Assembly: GCA_028818385.1 (NCBI GenBank)
Contig: JAPPNY010000226.1
Span: 15,162-44,914, forward strand
Source of the DNA: Spirochaetaceae bacterium
GTDB lineage: Bacteria; Spirochaetota; Spirochaetia; SZUA-6; Bin103
DNA length: 29,753 nucleotides
Reading direction: 5' to 3'
A model generated the notes under the pieces. That model was not told the DNA's origin and made no database searches. It saw only the letters and a list, made by a program, of their open reading frames with translations. The position numbers were made by a program, and so were the translations under genes. Each line of letters opens with the position of its first letter. The first letter of the stretch is position 1. Below, piece after piece: positions 1 to 7,389 of the stretch.

Positions 1-120
1 CCCCCCCCACCACCCCCCCCCCCCGGCGTCGGGCCCCCCGCGCCCCCCCCCCTCCCCCCCCCCCCCCCACATCCCGCGGGGGGCGCGCCGCCCGGGGGCC
101 CCCCCCCCCCCCCCCCCCAC
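1..120. other. Low-complexity poly-C contig end
   Basis: Almost unbroken runs of C with occasional A, G or T. No coding pattern is visible. The other contig end has the same texture, so I read this as an assembly or base-calling artefact. The first sensible sequence begins near 121. A TATACT box at 124-129 could be the -10 element of the rnz promoter, but any -35 would lie inside the artefact. Confidence 0.8.
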
Positions 121-178
121 TTCTATACTCCCGCGTCCGGCCACCCTGGGTGGCTACGCACCTTACTGCCATCTGCGC

Positions 179-1105
179 ATGAACCTCGATATCTTCGTCC
201 TCGGCACCGGTGGCATGATGCCGCTGCCGGGCCGCGGCCTGACCTCCGTGCTGGTGCGACGCGAAGGCGACCTGCTGCTGTTCGACTGCGGCGAGGGCAC
301 GCAGATCGCGTTCCGCCGCCTCAACCTGAAGTGGAAGAAGATCACGAGCATCTTCATTTCTCACACGCACGCGGACCACGTCACCGGACTGCCGGGAATG
401 CTGTCGCTGTCGTCGCAGGTCGACCGGTCGGAGCCGCTGTACATATACGGCCCCCCGCGCATCAGGCAGTACGTCGAGCAGACCCTGCGCGTGCTGGATA
501 TCTACATCAACTACGAGATCATCGTGCACGAGTTCTACGACGACGTCACCGTCGTGGAGGGTGACGGATACCGCGTCGACTCGGTGCGCGTACGGCACAC
601 CAAGCCCTGCCTGGGTTACCGGCTGGTGGAGGAGTCTCGTCCCGGACAGTTTCATCCCGAGCAGGCGGTCGCCGCCGGCGTTCCGCGCGGACCGCTGTGG
701 TCGACGCTGCAGCGTGGCGAAGCGGTGACGCTGGATGACGGTACCGTGGTGGAACCGGAGACCGTGGTAGGGCCGCCGCGCCCCGGACGCACCTTCAGCT
801 TCGTCACCGACACGGCGGCCTTTCCCGGCTTGGCCCCGTTCGTGGCCGGATCCGACCTGCTGATCTGTGAAGGCATGTTCTGTGCCGACCTTGCCGCCGA
901 CGCCGGCGCCAAGAAGCACCTCACCGCGCAGCAGGCGGGCCGAATCGCCCGCGCGGCCGGGGTGGGACGCATGGGACTGATCCACTACAGTCCGCGCTAC
1001 ACCGAGCGCGACCTCCGGCAGCTTGTCGGCGAGGCACGAGCGGAGTTCGCGGAGTCATTCCTGACTCGTGATCTGCAGGAGTTGAGCGTGCCGTACCGGG
1101 AGTGA
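179..1105 (+). CDS. rnz: Ribonuclease Z (tRNA 3' processing endonuclease)
   Basis: A 308-residue cytoplasmic metallo-beta-lactamase-fold nuclease, the normal length of the short RNase Z form. The family cleaves the 3' trailer from tRNA precursors, which matters most for tRNA genes without an encoded CCA; both tRNA genes in this window lack it. Visible motifs are the N-terminal GTGG strand with FDCGEGTQ (about 35-42), the zinc signature HTHADH (62-67), a later His in RHTKPCLGYR, FVTDTA as the bridging Asp, KKHLTA and LIHYSPRY. The start is ATG at 179; no strong Shine-Dalgarno is visible. It stands alone at the left end, with a convergent small gene 30 bases downstream. Confidence 0.93.
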   Translation: MNLDIFVLGTGGMMPLPGRGLTSVLVRREGDLLLFDCGEGTQIAFRRLNLKWKKITSIFISHTHADHVTGLPGMLSLSSQVDRSEPLYIYGPPRIRQYVEQTLRVLDIYINYEIIVHEFYDDVTVVEGDGYRVDSVRVRHTKPCLGYRLVEESRPGQFHPEQAVAAGVPRGPLWSTLQRGEAVTLDDGTVVEPETVVGPPRPGRTFSFVTDTAAFPGLAPFVAGSDLLICEGMFCADLAADAGAKKHLTAQQAGRIARAAGVGRMGLIHYSPRYTERDLRQLVGEARAEFAESFLTRDLQELSVPYRE

Positions 1106-1134
1106 CGCTCCCGGCCCGCTGGAACGGTGGGCGC

Positions 1135-1479
1135 TCAGTCCGAGTCGTCGCGACCGGCACGAAGTTCCCGAACCTCGCGCCGCAGGTCGTCAATCGCCGA
1201 GCGAATGGCACGCAACTCCTGCTCGATGCCGGCCGGAAGCATGACGGCGCCCGGCTCCGGATCTCCCGCACCGTCCTCCCGTCCGGGTTTCGTCAGCTCG
1301 GCCGCCAGCGGCAACGGGCCGGCGGTGCCGGCGACCGACAGCGACCAGCGCTTGACCCAGACTCCACCGCCGGCGTCGATGGCTCCTGCGGGTTCGGAGG
1401 CGCGGTCCCTGTCCGCTAGGTGTGGGCTGTCCGCTAGGTGTGGGCTGTCCGCTCTGTGCGGGTCGGCAGCGTGTGGCAT
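1135..1479 (-). CDS. Small hypothetical protein with Ala/His/Asp repeat and C-terminal coiled coil
   Basis: A 114-residue open frame on the minus strand, convergent with rnz. I do not recognise a family. The N-terminus carries a short tandem repeat of the type SPHLAD, from an 18-bp DNA repeat. The middle has a strand-like segment (VWVKRWSLSVAGTAGPLPLAAELTK split by no gap), and the last 30 residues form a charged helix (IEQELRAIRSAIDDL, then RREVRELRAG) with coiled-coil spacing. No signal peptide or membrane segment is seen. The amphipathic C-terminus and a plausible promoter upstream favour a real gene over chance, but the start is uncertain because the frame stays open upstream of the ATG. 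Confidence 0.55.
   Translation of the reverse strand: MPHAADPHRADSPHLADSPHLADRDRASEPAGAIDAGGGVWVKRWSLSVAGTAGPLPLAAELTKPGREDGAGDPEPGAVMLPAGIEQELRAIRSAIDDLRREVRELRAGRDDSD
1411..1464. repeat. 18-bp tandem repeat, three units
   Basis: Two identical 18-bp units, GTCCGCTAGGTGTGGGCT, at 1411-1428 and 1429-1446 are followed by a diverged third unit at 1447-1464. The period is a multiple of three, so the array adds six-residue repeats to the minus-strand hypothetical protein without a frame change. Confidence 0.9.
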
Positions 1480-1524
1480 GTCCGGAGCGTCGCCGGGGCC
1501 GTTCCCCGGTCGGCGGCGTCCTCC

Positions 1525-1555
1525 AGTATGAGCCCGCCGCCCGCTGTGGTGTCAA
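1525..1555 (-). promoter_or_regulatory. Candidate sigma-70 promoter for the minus-strand hypothetical gene
   Basis: Read on the minus strand: a perfect TTGACA (1550-1555), a 19-bp spacer and CATACT (1525-1530). The predicted transcript start would lie about 35-40 bases before the ATG at 1479. The long spacer makes this only suggestive. Confidence 0.35.
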
Positions 1556-1597
1556 CGGAAACCGGTCGCACCTCCGCCCTCAACGCGGGCCGGGCCC

Positions 1598-2227
1598 GTG
1601 CCGACCATCAAGAGGGTAGGGGGCACAACGGTAGGGATGGGAATGCTTCGCGGTCTGTCGTGCGCGGTCACCGCCTACTTCGTGTACACCGTCCTGAACC
1701 TGGTGACCGTCGCTATCGCGATGGACCGCATGCAGGAGCACCGGGAAGCGCTGCAACGGAACGTGGAGGCGCTGAAGGAGGTCAACCAGCACCTGCAGGC
1801 GGAGTTCGACGCGCTGTCCACCAGCCCCGATCTGATCAGGCTGTACGCGCGGGATCTCGGCCTGTATGCGCCCGGCGAGCGGGTGATCCGCCTGCAGGGT
1901 ACCGGCGAACGACTCTCGTTCTACGAAGCGGGCGCCGTGGTGACGGAGAGCGAGCCGCCGAAGGCGCCCCGCCTGGCGTTTCTTCTGGCCGGCCTGGCCG
2001 TGGGAGGGCTGCTCTATGGGCGACTCGGGTTCCGTGAACGATCGCAGGGCGATGAACGATCGCAGGGCGATGGACGATCGCGGGGCGATGGACGATCGCG
2101 GGGCGATGGACGATCGCGGGGCGATGAACGCGCGCGCGGCCACCGTGCTGCCCGCACGTCACCGCGGCGTCATGCCGATCTGCTGCCGCGTGCTGCGTCG
2201 TGGCGGGCTGGCGATCCTGCCCGGTGA
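1598..2227 (+). CDS. FtsB/DivIC-like septum formation initiator protein with repetitive C-terminus
   Basis: Up to 209 residues. It has one membrane helix (about 17-41), then a coiled coil (43-73), then the segment PDLIRLYARDLGLYAPGE (77-94), which matches the FtsB/DivIC pattern of a helix followed by an ArxxLGxxxPGE-like motif. Proteins of this family link the FtsQ and FtsL division proteins through the coiled coil. Unusually, a second hydrophobic helix (125-143) and a basic Arg/Gly/Asp tail follow. The tail includes five six-residue repeats, RS(Q/R)GD(E/G), encoded by an 18-bp array. The real start may be ATG at 1637 or 1643 rather than GTG at 1598. The 3' end overlaps tsaC by about 210 bases in another frame. 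Confidence 0.7.
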   Translation: MPTIKRVGGTTVGMGMLRGLSCAVTAYFVYTVLNLVTVAIAMDRMQEHREALQRNVEALKEVNQHLQAEFDALSTSPDLIRLYARDLGLYAPGERVIRLQGTGERLSFYEAGAVVTESEPPKAPRLAFLLAGLAVGGLLYGRLGFRERSQGDERSQGDGRSRGDGRSRGDGRSRGDERARGHRAARTSPRRHADLLPRAASWRAGDPAR

Positions 2228-2717
2228 CACGATCTACGGCCTGATCGGTGCCGCCCCCGCGGCCGAGGCGCGCATCCGGCGGACCAAGAGCCGGGCGGAA
2301 GACCGGCCGCTCCTTGTCCTGATCCCCGACCGGACCTGGCTCTGGCGCTGCGGGGCAGCGGGCGAGCCTCCGGAACGCCTGTTGGAGTACTGGCCGGGAG
2401 CGCTGACCATCGTGCTGCCGTGTGCCGGCGGTGGGACCGTCGGGGTGCGAGTGCCGGACGATCCGTTCCTGTGCCGGCTGGCGCGCTGCGTAGGCGCGCC
2501 GCTGTTTTCGACCAGCGTCAACCGATCGGGGCTTCCCCCGCTGTCACGGGTGAGCCAGATCGTGGCCGCGTTCGGTGCATCGGTGGACCTGATCGTCGAC
2601 GCGGGCGAGCTCGGCTCTCCGGTGCCGTCGACCGTGGTCGATGCCACGACGCGGCCCTGCCGGCTGCTCAGGCAGGGTTCGGTCGATCTGCCCGCGGAGG
2701 TGCTGGCCCGTCCCTGA
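2016..2717 (+). CDS. tsaC: L-threonylcarbamoyladenylate synthase (TsaC/Sua5/YrdC family)
   Basis: A cytoplasmic enzyme that makes threonylcarbamoyl-AMP from threonine, bicarbonate and ATP for the t6A37 modification of ANN-decoding tRNAs. The YrdC fold is clear: LRRGGLAILPGDTIYGLIG (ATP/threonine pocket), RRTKSRAEDRPLLVLI (the K-x-R motif), WPGALTIVL, VGVRVPDD and FSTSVNRSG (the SxN motif). The conserved domain begins near residue 55, so it is a short, single-domain TsaC type. The start is ambiguous: ATG at 2016, ATGs at the end of each unit of the 18-bp repeat, or ATG at 2172 just before the domain. All earlier starts add a low-complexity (M/N-D-D-R-G-A) leader. It is convergent with vanY-like, 23 bases away. 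Confidence 0.85.
   Translation: MGDSGSVNDRRAMNDRRAMDDRGAMDDRGAMDDRGAMNARAATVLPARHRGVMPICCRVLRRGGLAILPGDTIYGLIGAAPAAEARIRRTKSRAEDRPLLVLIPDRTWLWRCGAAGEPPERLLEYWPGALTIVLPCAGGGTVGVRVPDDPFLCRLARCVGAPLFSTSVNRSGLPPLSRVSQIVAAFGASVDLIVDAGELGSPVPSTVVDATTRPCRLLRQGSVDLPAEVLARP
2039..2128. repeat. Dual-coding 18-bp tandem repeat, five units
   Basis: Five consecutive 18-bp units of the form CGATCGCRGGGCGATGRA (starts 2039, 2057, 2075, 2093, 2111), differing only at the R positions. In the ftsB-like frame each unit codes RS(Q/R)GD(E/G). In the tsaC frame each codes (N/D)DR(R/G)AM, so every unit carries an in-frame ATG for tsaC. Copy-number change would keep both frames intact. Confidence 0.95.
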
Positions 2718-2740
2718 GGCCGCCCGTCTCCCGAAGCTGC

Positions 2741-3631
2741 TCAGCCGCCGGCCCGGGAGCTGACGCCCGCCGCCACGGCAGCCAGCAGGGAAGGCATCAG
2801 GTGCCGGTAGTGGGACAGGAATACCTGTTGAATGCCGAAGAAGCGGCGTTCCAGCTCGGCGCTGGCGCGGCCCACGTACCGGAAGTGCCACGGTTCGTAC
2901 CGATAGCCGGTGACGTCCTCCAGCCCCTGCGGGTAGGAGAGCGAGAATCCGAAGCGCCAGGCATTGGCCAGCACCCACTGTCCCTCGTGCGTTTCCCCGT
3001 AACCCAGGTCGATGCTTCCGAAGTCGACGGCCGTTCCGAGCTGATGCTGGGAGTGGCCGGGTCTCGCAACCAGACTCGACGCCTGCTCCAGGCCGTCGCG
3101 CTCCACGGCAGAGGCGAACAGGTAGGATTGCCGGGCATAGGAGCGATAGGCGGAAGAAATGGTCACGTCGGTGCCGGCTAGGCGCGCCGCCGCCGTCATG
3201 GCGGCCAAGTCGGGCAGGACGAAGGCCCGCAGGGTCATGGACGGCCGCGTGACCGTGAGGCCCCGGCCGTCGAGATCGACCAGGTCGACAGGCCGGTAGT
3301 CCTCGGCGAGCGCGTGCTCCTTGTCGACCAGCACCAGCAGGTCGGCAGGCTGATCGAGCGTCTTGGCCATCAGGTCCAGGAACACGGCCGGCTCGGCAAG
3401 GATCCGCTCCTGCACGGATTCCGGGAGCGGCTCGATCAGAGCCGTCAGCTCCTCCAGCGTGACACCGAATGCCGCGTGCAGCGGCGCCGGCTCCTCCGGT
3501 CCCGCGCAGGCTGACAGCGTGACCACGGCCGCCAGGGCCATCGCCAACGCCCTCCCACGCCTCGTTTGACAGATCCGGGTGCGGGGGCACACCGGGCCGC
3601 CGAGGCCGAACCCTGTGCGGCGGCCGGTCAA
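2741..3631 (-). CDS. VanY-type D-alanyl-D-alanine carboxypeptidase lipoprotein (peptidase M15B)
   Basis: A 296-residue frame with an N-terminal lipoprotein signal: a basic stretch, a hydrophobic run (MALAAVVTLSAC) and a lipobox Cys at 42. It is therefore probably anchored in the envelope, where it trims the terminal D-Ala of peptidoglycan stem peptides. The M15B zinc-peptidase core is intact: SAYRSY (160-165), the SxHxxGxAxD motif within GHSQHQLGTAVDF (His196, Asp203) and EPWHF (Glu246, His249). The longest start is a TTG at 3631 overlapping the Lon stop (TTGA). A GTG at about 3592 would give a more usual signal length of 28 residues before the Cys. It is probably translated with or just after lon. 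Confidence 0.85.
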   Translation of the reverse strand: MTGRRTGFGLGGPVCPRTRICQTRRGRALAMALAAVVTLSACAGPEEPAPLHAAFGVTLEELTALIEPLPESVQERILAEPAVFLDLMAKTLDQPADLLVLVDKEHALAEDYRPVDLVDLDGRGLTVTRPSMTLRAFVLPDLAAMTAAARLAGTDVTISSAYRSYARQSYLFASAVERDGLEQASSLVARPGHSQHQLGTAVDFGSIDLGYGETHEGQWVLANAWRFGFSLSYPQGLEDVTGYRYEPWHFRYVGRASAELERRFFGIQQVFLSHYRHLMPSLLAAVAAGVSSRAGG

Positions 3632-6021
3632 AGGATGATCTCTACGACCTGTTCCATCGTGCCCACCGGATGGAAGCTGATGCCGCGCCGTACGCGTTCG
3701 GGAATGTCGGCGATGTCCACCTCGTTCGCTCGCGGGACGATGATGTCACGGATACGGTTGCGCTGGGCGGCGATCACCTTCTCCTTCAGTCCGCCGATCG
3801 GCAGCACGTCGCCCACCAGCGACAGCTCGCCGGTCATGGCCAGCGAGCGGGACAGCCGTGCCCGGCACGCCAGCGACAGCAGCGCCGACGCCATGGTGAT
3901 TCCCGCCGACGGCCCGTCCTTCGGGGTGGCTCCGGCCGGGATGTGCACGTGGATCCGTTGCTGGTCGAAGAACGCGTCATCGATGCCGAGCCGCCGCGCC
4001 GCCTGACGGGTCCAGGAGTAGGCGATGCTGGCCGACTCCTGCATGACGTCGCCCAGTTGCCCGGTCAGTCTGAAGCCGCTGGCGCCCTTGGTCGCCACCG
4101 CCTCGACGGTCAACACCGCGCCGCCAAGCGGCGTCCACGCCAACCCGGTGGCGGTGCCGACGCGCATGGAGCGCCGCCGGTCGTGGTCCCGGAACAAGGG
4201 CTTGCCGAGGTAGTCGCCGACCTGATCGCGGTCGATCACGAAGCGCGCGCCGTCGGCCGGGCTTCCGTTGCCCGAAGCCGTGTCCGTGTCCGAGGCCGGA
4301 CCGGTCTCCACCACCGTGCGGGCGATCTTGCGGTGGATCTTGTCCAGCGCCTTCTCGAAGTTGCGTACGCCGGCCTCACGGGCATAGCCGTCGGCGATCT
4401 TCAGCAGCGCGGCGCGCCGGTAGCGCACCGAGCCGCGGTCCAGTCCGGCGCGGGAGAGCGACTTGGGGATGATGAAGCGGCGGGCGATCTCCAGCTTCTC
4501 GGTGTCGATGTAACCGGAGAGGCGGATCATCTCCATGCGGTCCAGCAGCGGCGCCGGGATCGTGTCCTGGGTGTTGGCGGTGGCGATGAACAGCACGTCG
4601 GAGATGTTGAACGGCAGGTCGAGATAGTGGTCGCGGAACGCCGCGTTCTGCTCGGGGTCGAGCACCTCCAGCAACGCCGAGGACGGGTCACCCTGGAACG
4701 ACATGCCGAGCTTGTCGATCTCGTCGATCATGAACACCGGGTTGCGCGTTTTCACGATGCGCAGTCCCTGGATGATCTTGCCCGGCATGGCCCCCACGTA
4801 GGTGCGGCGGTGGCCCTTGATCTCGGCCTCGTCACGCATGCCGCCCACGGAGAAGCGGAAGAACTCGCGGCCCAGGGCGCCGGCGATGGAGCGGCCGATC
4901 GAGGTCTTGCCGACACCGGGCGGACCCACCAGCCCCAGGATCGAGCCGCGACTCCCGGGGTTGAGCGTGCGCACCGCCAGGTACTCGAGCATCCGCTCCT
5001 TGACGTCGTCGAGCCCGTAGTGGTCGGCGTCGAGCGCGGCGGCGGCGCGCTTCAGGTCGATCTCTTCCGGCGCGGGGTCCGCCCACGGCAGCGTGGCGAT
5101 CGTGTCCAGGTAGTTGCGCGTGACCACGAACTCGGCCGAGCTGGGATCCATGAGCGCGAACTTCTCCAGCTCGTCCGACACGCGCTCGGCCACCTCGCCT
5201 TCGAGCTGGAGCGATTCGAAGGCTTCCTTGAAGCGCTGGTACTCGTCGCTCTTGGCATCGACCGCCATGCCGAGCTCGGCCTTGATCGCCTTCAGCTCCT
5301 CCTTCAGGAAGTACTGCCGCTGGCTCTTGGAGATCTTCTCTTCCAGCTCGCCCTGGATCCGCTTCTGGATCTTCAGCAGTTCCTGCTCCTTCTTGATGAA
5401 GACCAGCACCTGTTCCATCCGCTCGCGCACGTCCAGCTCCTCCAGGACGAGCTGCTGCTGTTGGCGGTCGATGTTCAGGATCGACGCCAGGAAGTCCGCG
5501 ATCTTCCCCGGCTGGTCGATGTTCACCATGTTCAGCCGCATCTCTTCGGAGAACAGCGGGTTGCCCTCGGATACCTGCTTCATCTCCGAGATCAGCGCCC
5601 GCGCCAGGGCCTGCACCTCGTCACTGTCGAGGTTCGTGTCGTCCAGAGGCTGTACGGCAGCCACCAGCGGAGGGCCGGCGTCCAGGACCTTCGCGATCCG
5701 GAAGCGGGTGATGGTGGAAATGAACACGTTCAGCCCACCGTCGGGCAGATTGATCTTGCGGACGACCTTGGCGGCCGTTCCCACCCCGTGCAGCCGGTCG
5801 GGCGCGGGCTGTTCGTCATCCACGTCGCGCGTCAGCACCAGCCCGAGGAACCCACCGAGCTCCAGCGCGGCGCCGACGGTCGCGGTCTGGGCGCCGGGCG
5901 ATGCCACCAGGGGCGTCAGCATGCCGGGGAAGATCGGCTTGCCGGTCAGGGGCAGTACGACCATGCGGTTGGGGAGCGTGCGTGCCGCGGGGACGACCTG
6001 CCCTGGCGGAAACGGCGGCAT
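3628..6021 (-). CDS. lon: ATP-dependent Lon protease (LonA)
   Basis: A cytoplasmic quality-control protease of 797 residues from the ATG at 6021, the usual LonA length. A longer frame runs upstream to 6297, but that extension lacks Lon homology and would run over the recO 5' end. Domains in order: LON substrate-binding domain (about 18-210), a helical coiled-coil region, the AAA+ module with Walker A GPPGVGKTS (366-374) and Walker B VFMIDEID (429-436), and the S16 protease domain with the catalytic Ser705 in PKDGPSAGIT and Lys748 in GGLKEKVIAA. A Gly/Ser/Asp-rich insert (about 572-590) sits between the AAA lid and the protease domain. The gene is divergent from recO; only about 70 bases separate the two starts. 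The VanY-type gene overlaps its 3' end. Confidence 0.95.
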   Translation of the reverse strand: MPPFPPGQVVPAARTLPNRMVVLPLTGKPIFPGMLTPLVASPGAQTATVGAALELGGFLGLVLTRDVDDEQPAPDRLHGVGTAAKVVRKINLPDGGLNVFISTITRFRIAKVLDAGPPLVAAVQPLDDTNLDSDEVQALARALISEMKQVSEGNPLFSEEMRLNMVNIDQPGKIADFLASILNIDRQQQQLVLEELDVRERMEQVLVFIKKEQELLKIQKRIQGELEEKISKSQRQYFLKEELKAIKAELGMAVDAKSDEYQRFKEAFESLQLEGEVAERVSDELEKFALMDPSSAEFVVTRNYLDTIATLPWADPAPEEIDLKRAAAALDADHYGLDDVKERMLEYLAVRTLNPGSRGSILGLVGPPGVGKTSIGRSIAGALGREFFRFSVGGMRDEAEIKGHRRTYVGAMPGKIIQGLRIVKTRNPVFMIDEIDKLGMSFQGDPSSALLEVLDPEQNAAFRDHYLDLPFNISDVLFIATANTQDTIPAPLLDRMEMIRLSGYIDTEKLEIARRFIIPKSLSRAGLDRGSVRYRRAALLKIADGYAREAGVRNFEKALDKIHRKIARTVVETGPASDTDTASGNGSPADGARFVIDRDQVGDYLGKPLFRDHDRRRSMRVGTATGLAWTPLGGAVLTVEAVATKGASGFRLTGQLGDVMQESASIAYSWTRQAARRLGIDDAFFDQQRIHVHIPAGATPKDGPSAGITMASALLSLACRARLSRSLAMTGELSLVGDVLPIGGLKEKVIAAQRNRIRDIIVPRANEVDIADIPERVRRGISFHPVGTMEQVVEIIL

Positions 6022-6091
6022 GCATGCAAGGTAGGGAGCTTGTCGCTGAGGGGACAACCTCTTATGGTGCGGAATCGCTCGTGCCCGTGCC

Positions 6092-6841
6092 CTGACGCGC
6101 CGCCACCTCGTCTCGCCGGCTCTCGTTCTGCGCACGACTCCGGTCGGCGAGATCAACCGGCTGGTAACGTTCCTCAGCCCTTCGTTCGGGCTGGTGCGCG
6201 CGATGGCGTACGGGGCCGCCAAGACGACCAGCCGCCTGCGCCTGACCACGCTGCTGTTCATGCACGCCGACCTGCGCCTGTATCGCGATCCGGTCAAGGA
6301 TCAGTACAAGATCACGGAGATCACCTGCCGCGACGAGTTCGGGGGCATTCGCGCAAGCGTGCCGCGCTACTTCGCGGCATCTCTGTGGGCGGAGGTGGTG
6401 CTCCGGTCGCCCGGCGCGGCGGATCCGGCCGATCTGTACGGGTTGCTGCTCGGCTGCCTGCTGGCGCTGCATTCGTCCGACCGGGACGCACAGCGCGCCC
6501 TGTCCGTCCAGTTCATCTGGCGCTACCTCGGCTACTCCGGCCTGCAACCCGAGCTGCACGTCTGTGCGGCGTGCGACCGGGCGCTGCCGCCGTCGGTACC
6601 CGGTTACCTGTCCGATCGGTACGGCGACATGCGTTGCGAAGACTGCTCGTCTCCCGCCGATGCGGCGTTCAGCCCGGGCGCGCGCGCCTACCTCAGCCAC
6701 ACGGAACGGCTCACCCCGGACCGGGCCGCGGCGGTGCGCCTGCAGGACGACCGTGGGCTGGCCAGCGTCATGTACCGCATGGTGCAGCGCGCGCTCGATG
6801 CGCCGCTGACGGCACTGCAGTCCGGCATGGGCGTTCTGTGA
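6092..6841 (+). CDS. recO: DNA repair protein RecO
   Basis: RecO loads RecA onto SSB-coated DNA together with RecR. The protein shows the N-terminal OB fold (SPALVLRTTPVGEINRLVTF, then SPSFGLVRAMAYGA), a helical middle and a four-Cys zinc site near the end (VCAACDR and MRCEDCSS). The OB-fold start has no in-frame ATG, GTG or TTG; an in-frame TGA lies at 6047-6049. The first canonical codon is GTG at 6194, which would delete the first beta strands. I placed the start at CTG 6092, which gives a family-typical 249 residues. The alternative is an ATG at 6064 with one extra base in the CCC near 6090. The stop overlaps the thpR start (TGATG). Confidence 0.85.
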   Translation: MTRRHLVSPALVLRTTPVGEINRLVTFLSPSFGLVRAMAYGAAKTTSRLRLTTLLFMHADLRLYRDPVKDQYKITEITCRDEFGGIRASVPRYFAASLWAEVVLRSPGAADPADLYGLLLGCLLALHSSDRDAQRALSVQFIWRYLGYSGLQPELHVCAACDRALPPSVPGYLSDRYGDMRCEDCSSPADAAFSPGARAYLSHTERLTPDRAAAVRLQDDRGLASVMYRMVQRALDAPLTALQSGMGVL

Positions 6842-7389
6842 TGGCGCGCGTCTTCTTCGGCCTGCCGGTGCCGGACGGCGCACTGGACCGCCTGGCGGCG
6901 TGGCGCTCGGCGGTCGGCGCGGAGCTGCCGGACGCGCGGCTGATCGCCCCGGCCGATGTGCACGTGACGCTGCACTTCGTCGGCGAGGTGGATGACGAGG
7001 AGGCGGGCAGGCTGAGTGGGATCTGCCGGGAGGTCGCCGGGCAGGCGGCACCGGTGGCGGCGACGTTCACGGGGCTGGGGTTGTTGCCGTCGCCTTCACG
7101 GCCCCGCGTGGTGCATCTCGGCGTGGAGGACGGCGCCGACGAGCTGGGCACGCTGGCAAGGGCGCTCCGCCTGCGGCTTGGCGCGAGCGAGGGCCGGAGG
7201 TTCCTGGCCCACGTCACCCTGGCGCGCGTCCGCCGCGTTCCGCGGCAGGCGGGGGAACGCCTCTGCCGGCTGCGTCTGCCGCCGGCGCGCGGCACGTTCC
7301 GTTCGCTGGTGCTCTTCCAGTCGGAGTTGCTCCCGGGGGGCGCGGCCTACCTTCCGCTGCAGACGGCCGACCTGGGCGGCGCCGCGTGA
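6841..7389 (+). CDS. thpR: RNA 2',3'-cyclic phosphodiesterase (ThpR/LigT family)
   Basis: A 182-residue cytoplasmic 2H phosphoesterase. Both catalytic HxTx motifs are present, HVTL at 41-44 and HVTL at 124-127, in the two-lobed layout of the family. The family opens 2',3'-cyclic phosphates on RNA ends. The N-terminus ARVFFGLPVPDG is typical. The ATG at 6841 shares its first base with the recO stop and the 3' end overlaps the recJ-like start (GTGA), so recO-thpR-recJ-like are almost certainly one translationally coupled operon. A much longer frame runs upstream in this phase but is only a shadow of lon and recO. Confidence 0.92.
   Translation: MARVFFGLPVPDGALDRLAAWRSAVGAELPDARLIAPADVHVTLHFVGEVDDEEAGRLSGICREVAGQAAPVAATFTGLGLLPSPSRPRVVHLGVEDGADELGTLARALRLRLGASEGRRFLAHVTLARVRRVPRQAGERLCRLRLPPARGTFRSLVLFQSELLPGGAAYLPLQTADLGGAA

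Noticed and set aside
1411..2128. CRISPR-like arrays
   Set aside because: The repeats are directly adjacent 18-bp units without spacers and lie in coding frames; no cas genes are present.
2728..2759. CTCCCG/CGGGAG inverted repeat between tsaC and the VanY-type gene
   Set aside because: Only six pairs, a large loop, and it overlaps the VanY-type 3' end; too weak to call a terminator.
6022..6297. Upstream 92-codon extension of lon
   Set aside because: It is Arg-rich, lacks Lon similarity and lies antisense to the recO 5' end. The Lon N-domain begins just after ATG 6021.
3670..7389. A 1239-codon open frame on the plus strand, antisense to lon
   Set aside because: It is open only because of GC-rich codon bias opposite lon and then through recO. 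Only the last 182 codons (from 6841) are a real gene, thpR.
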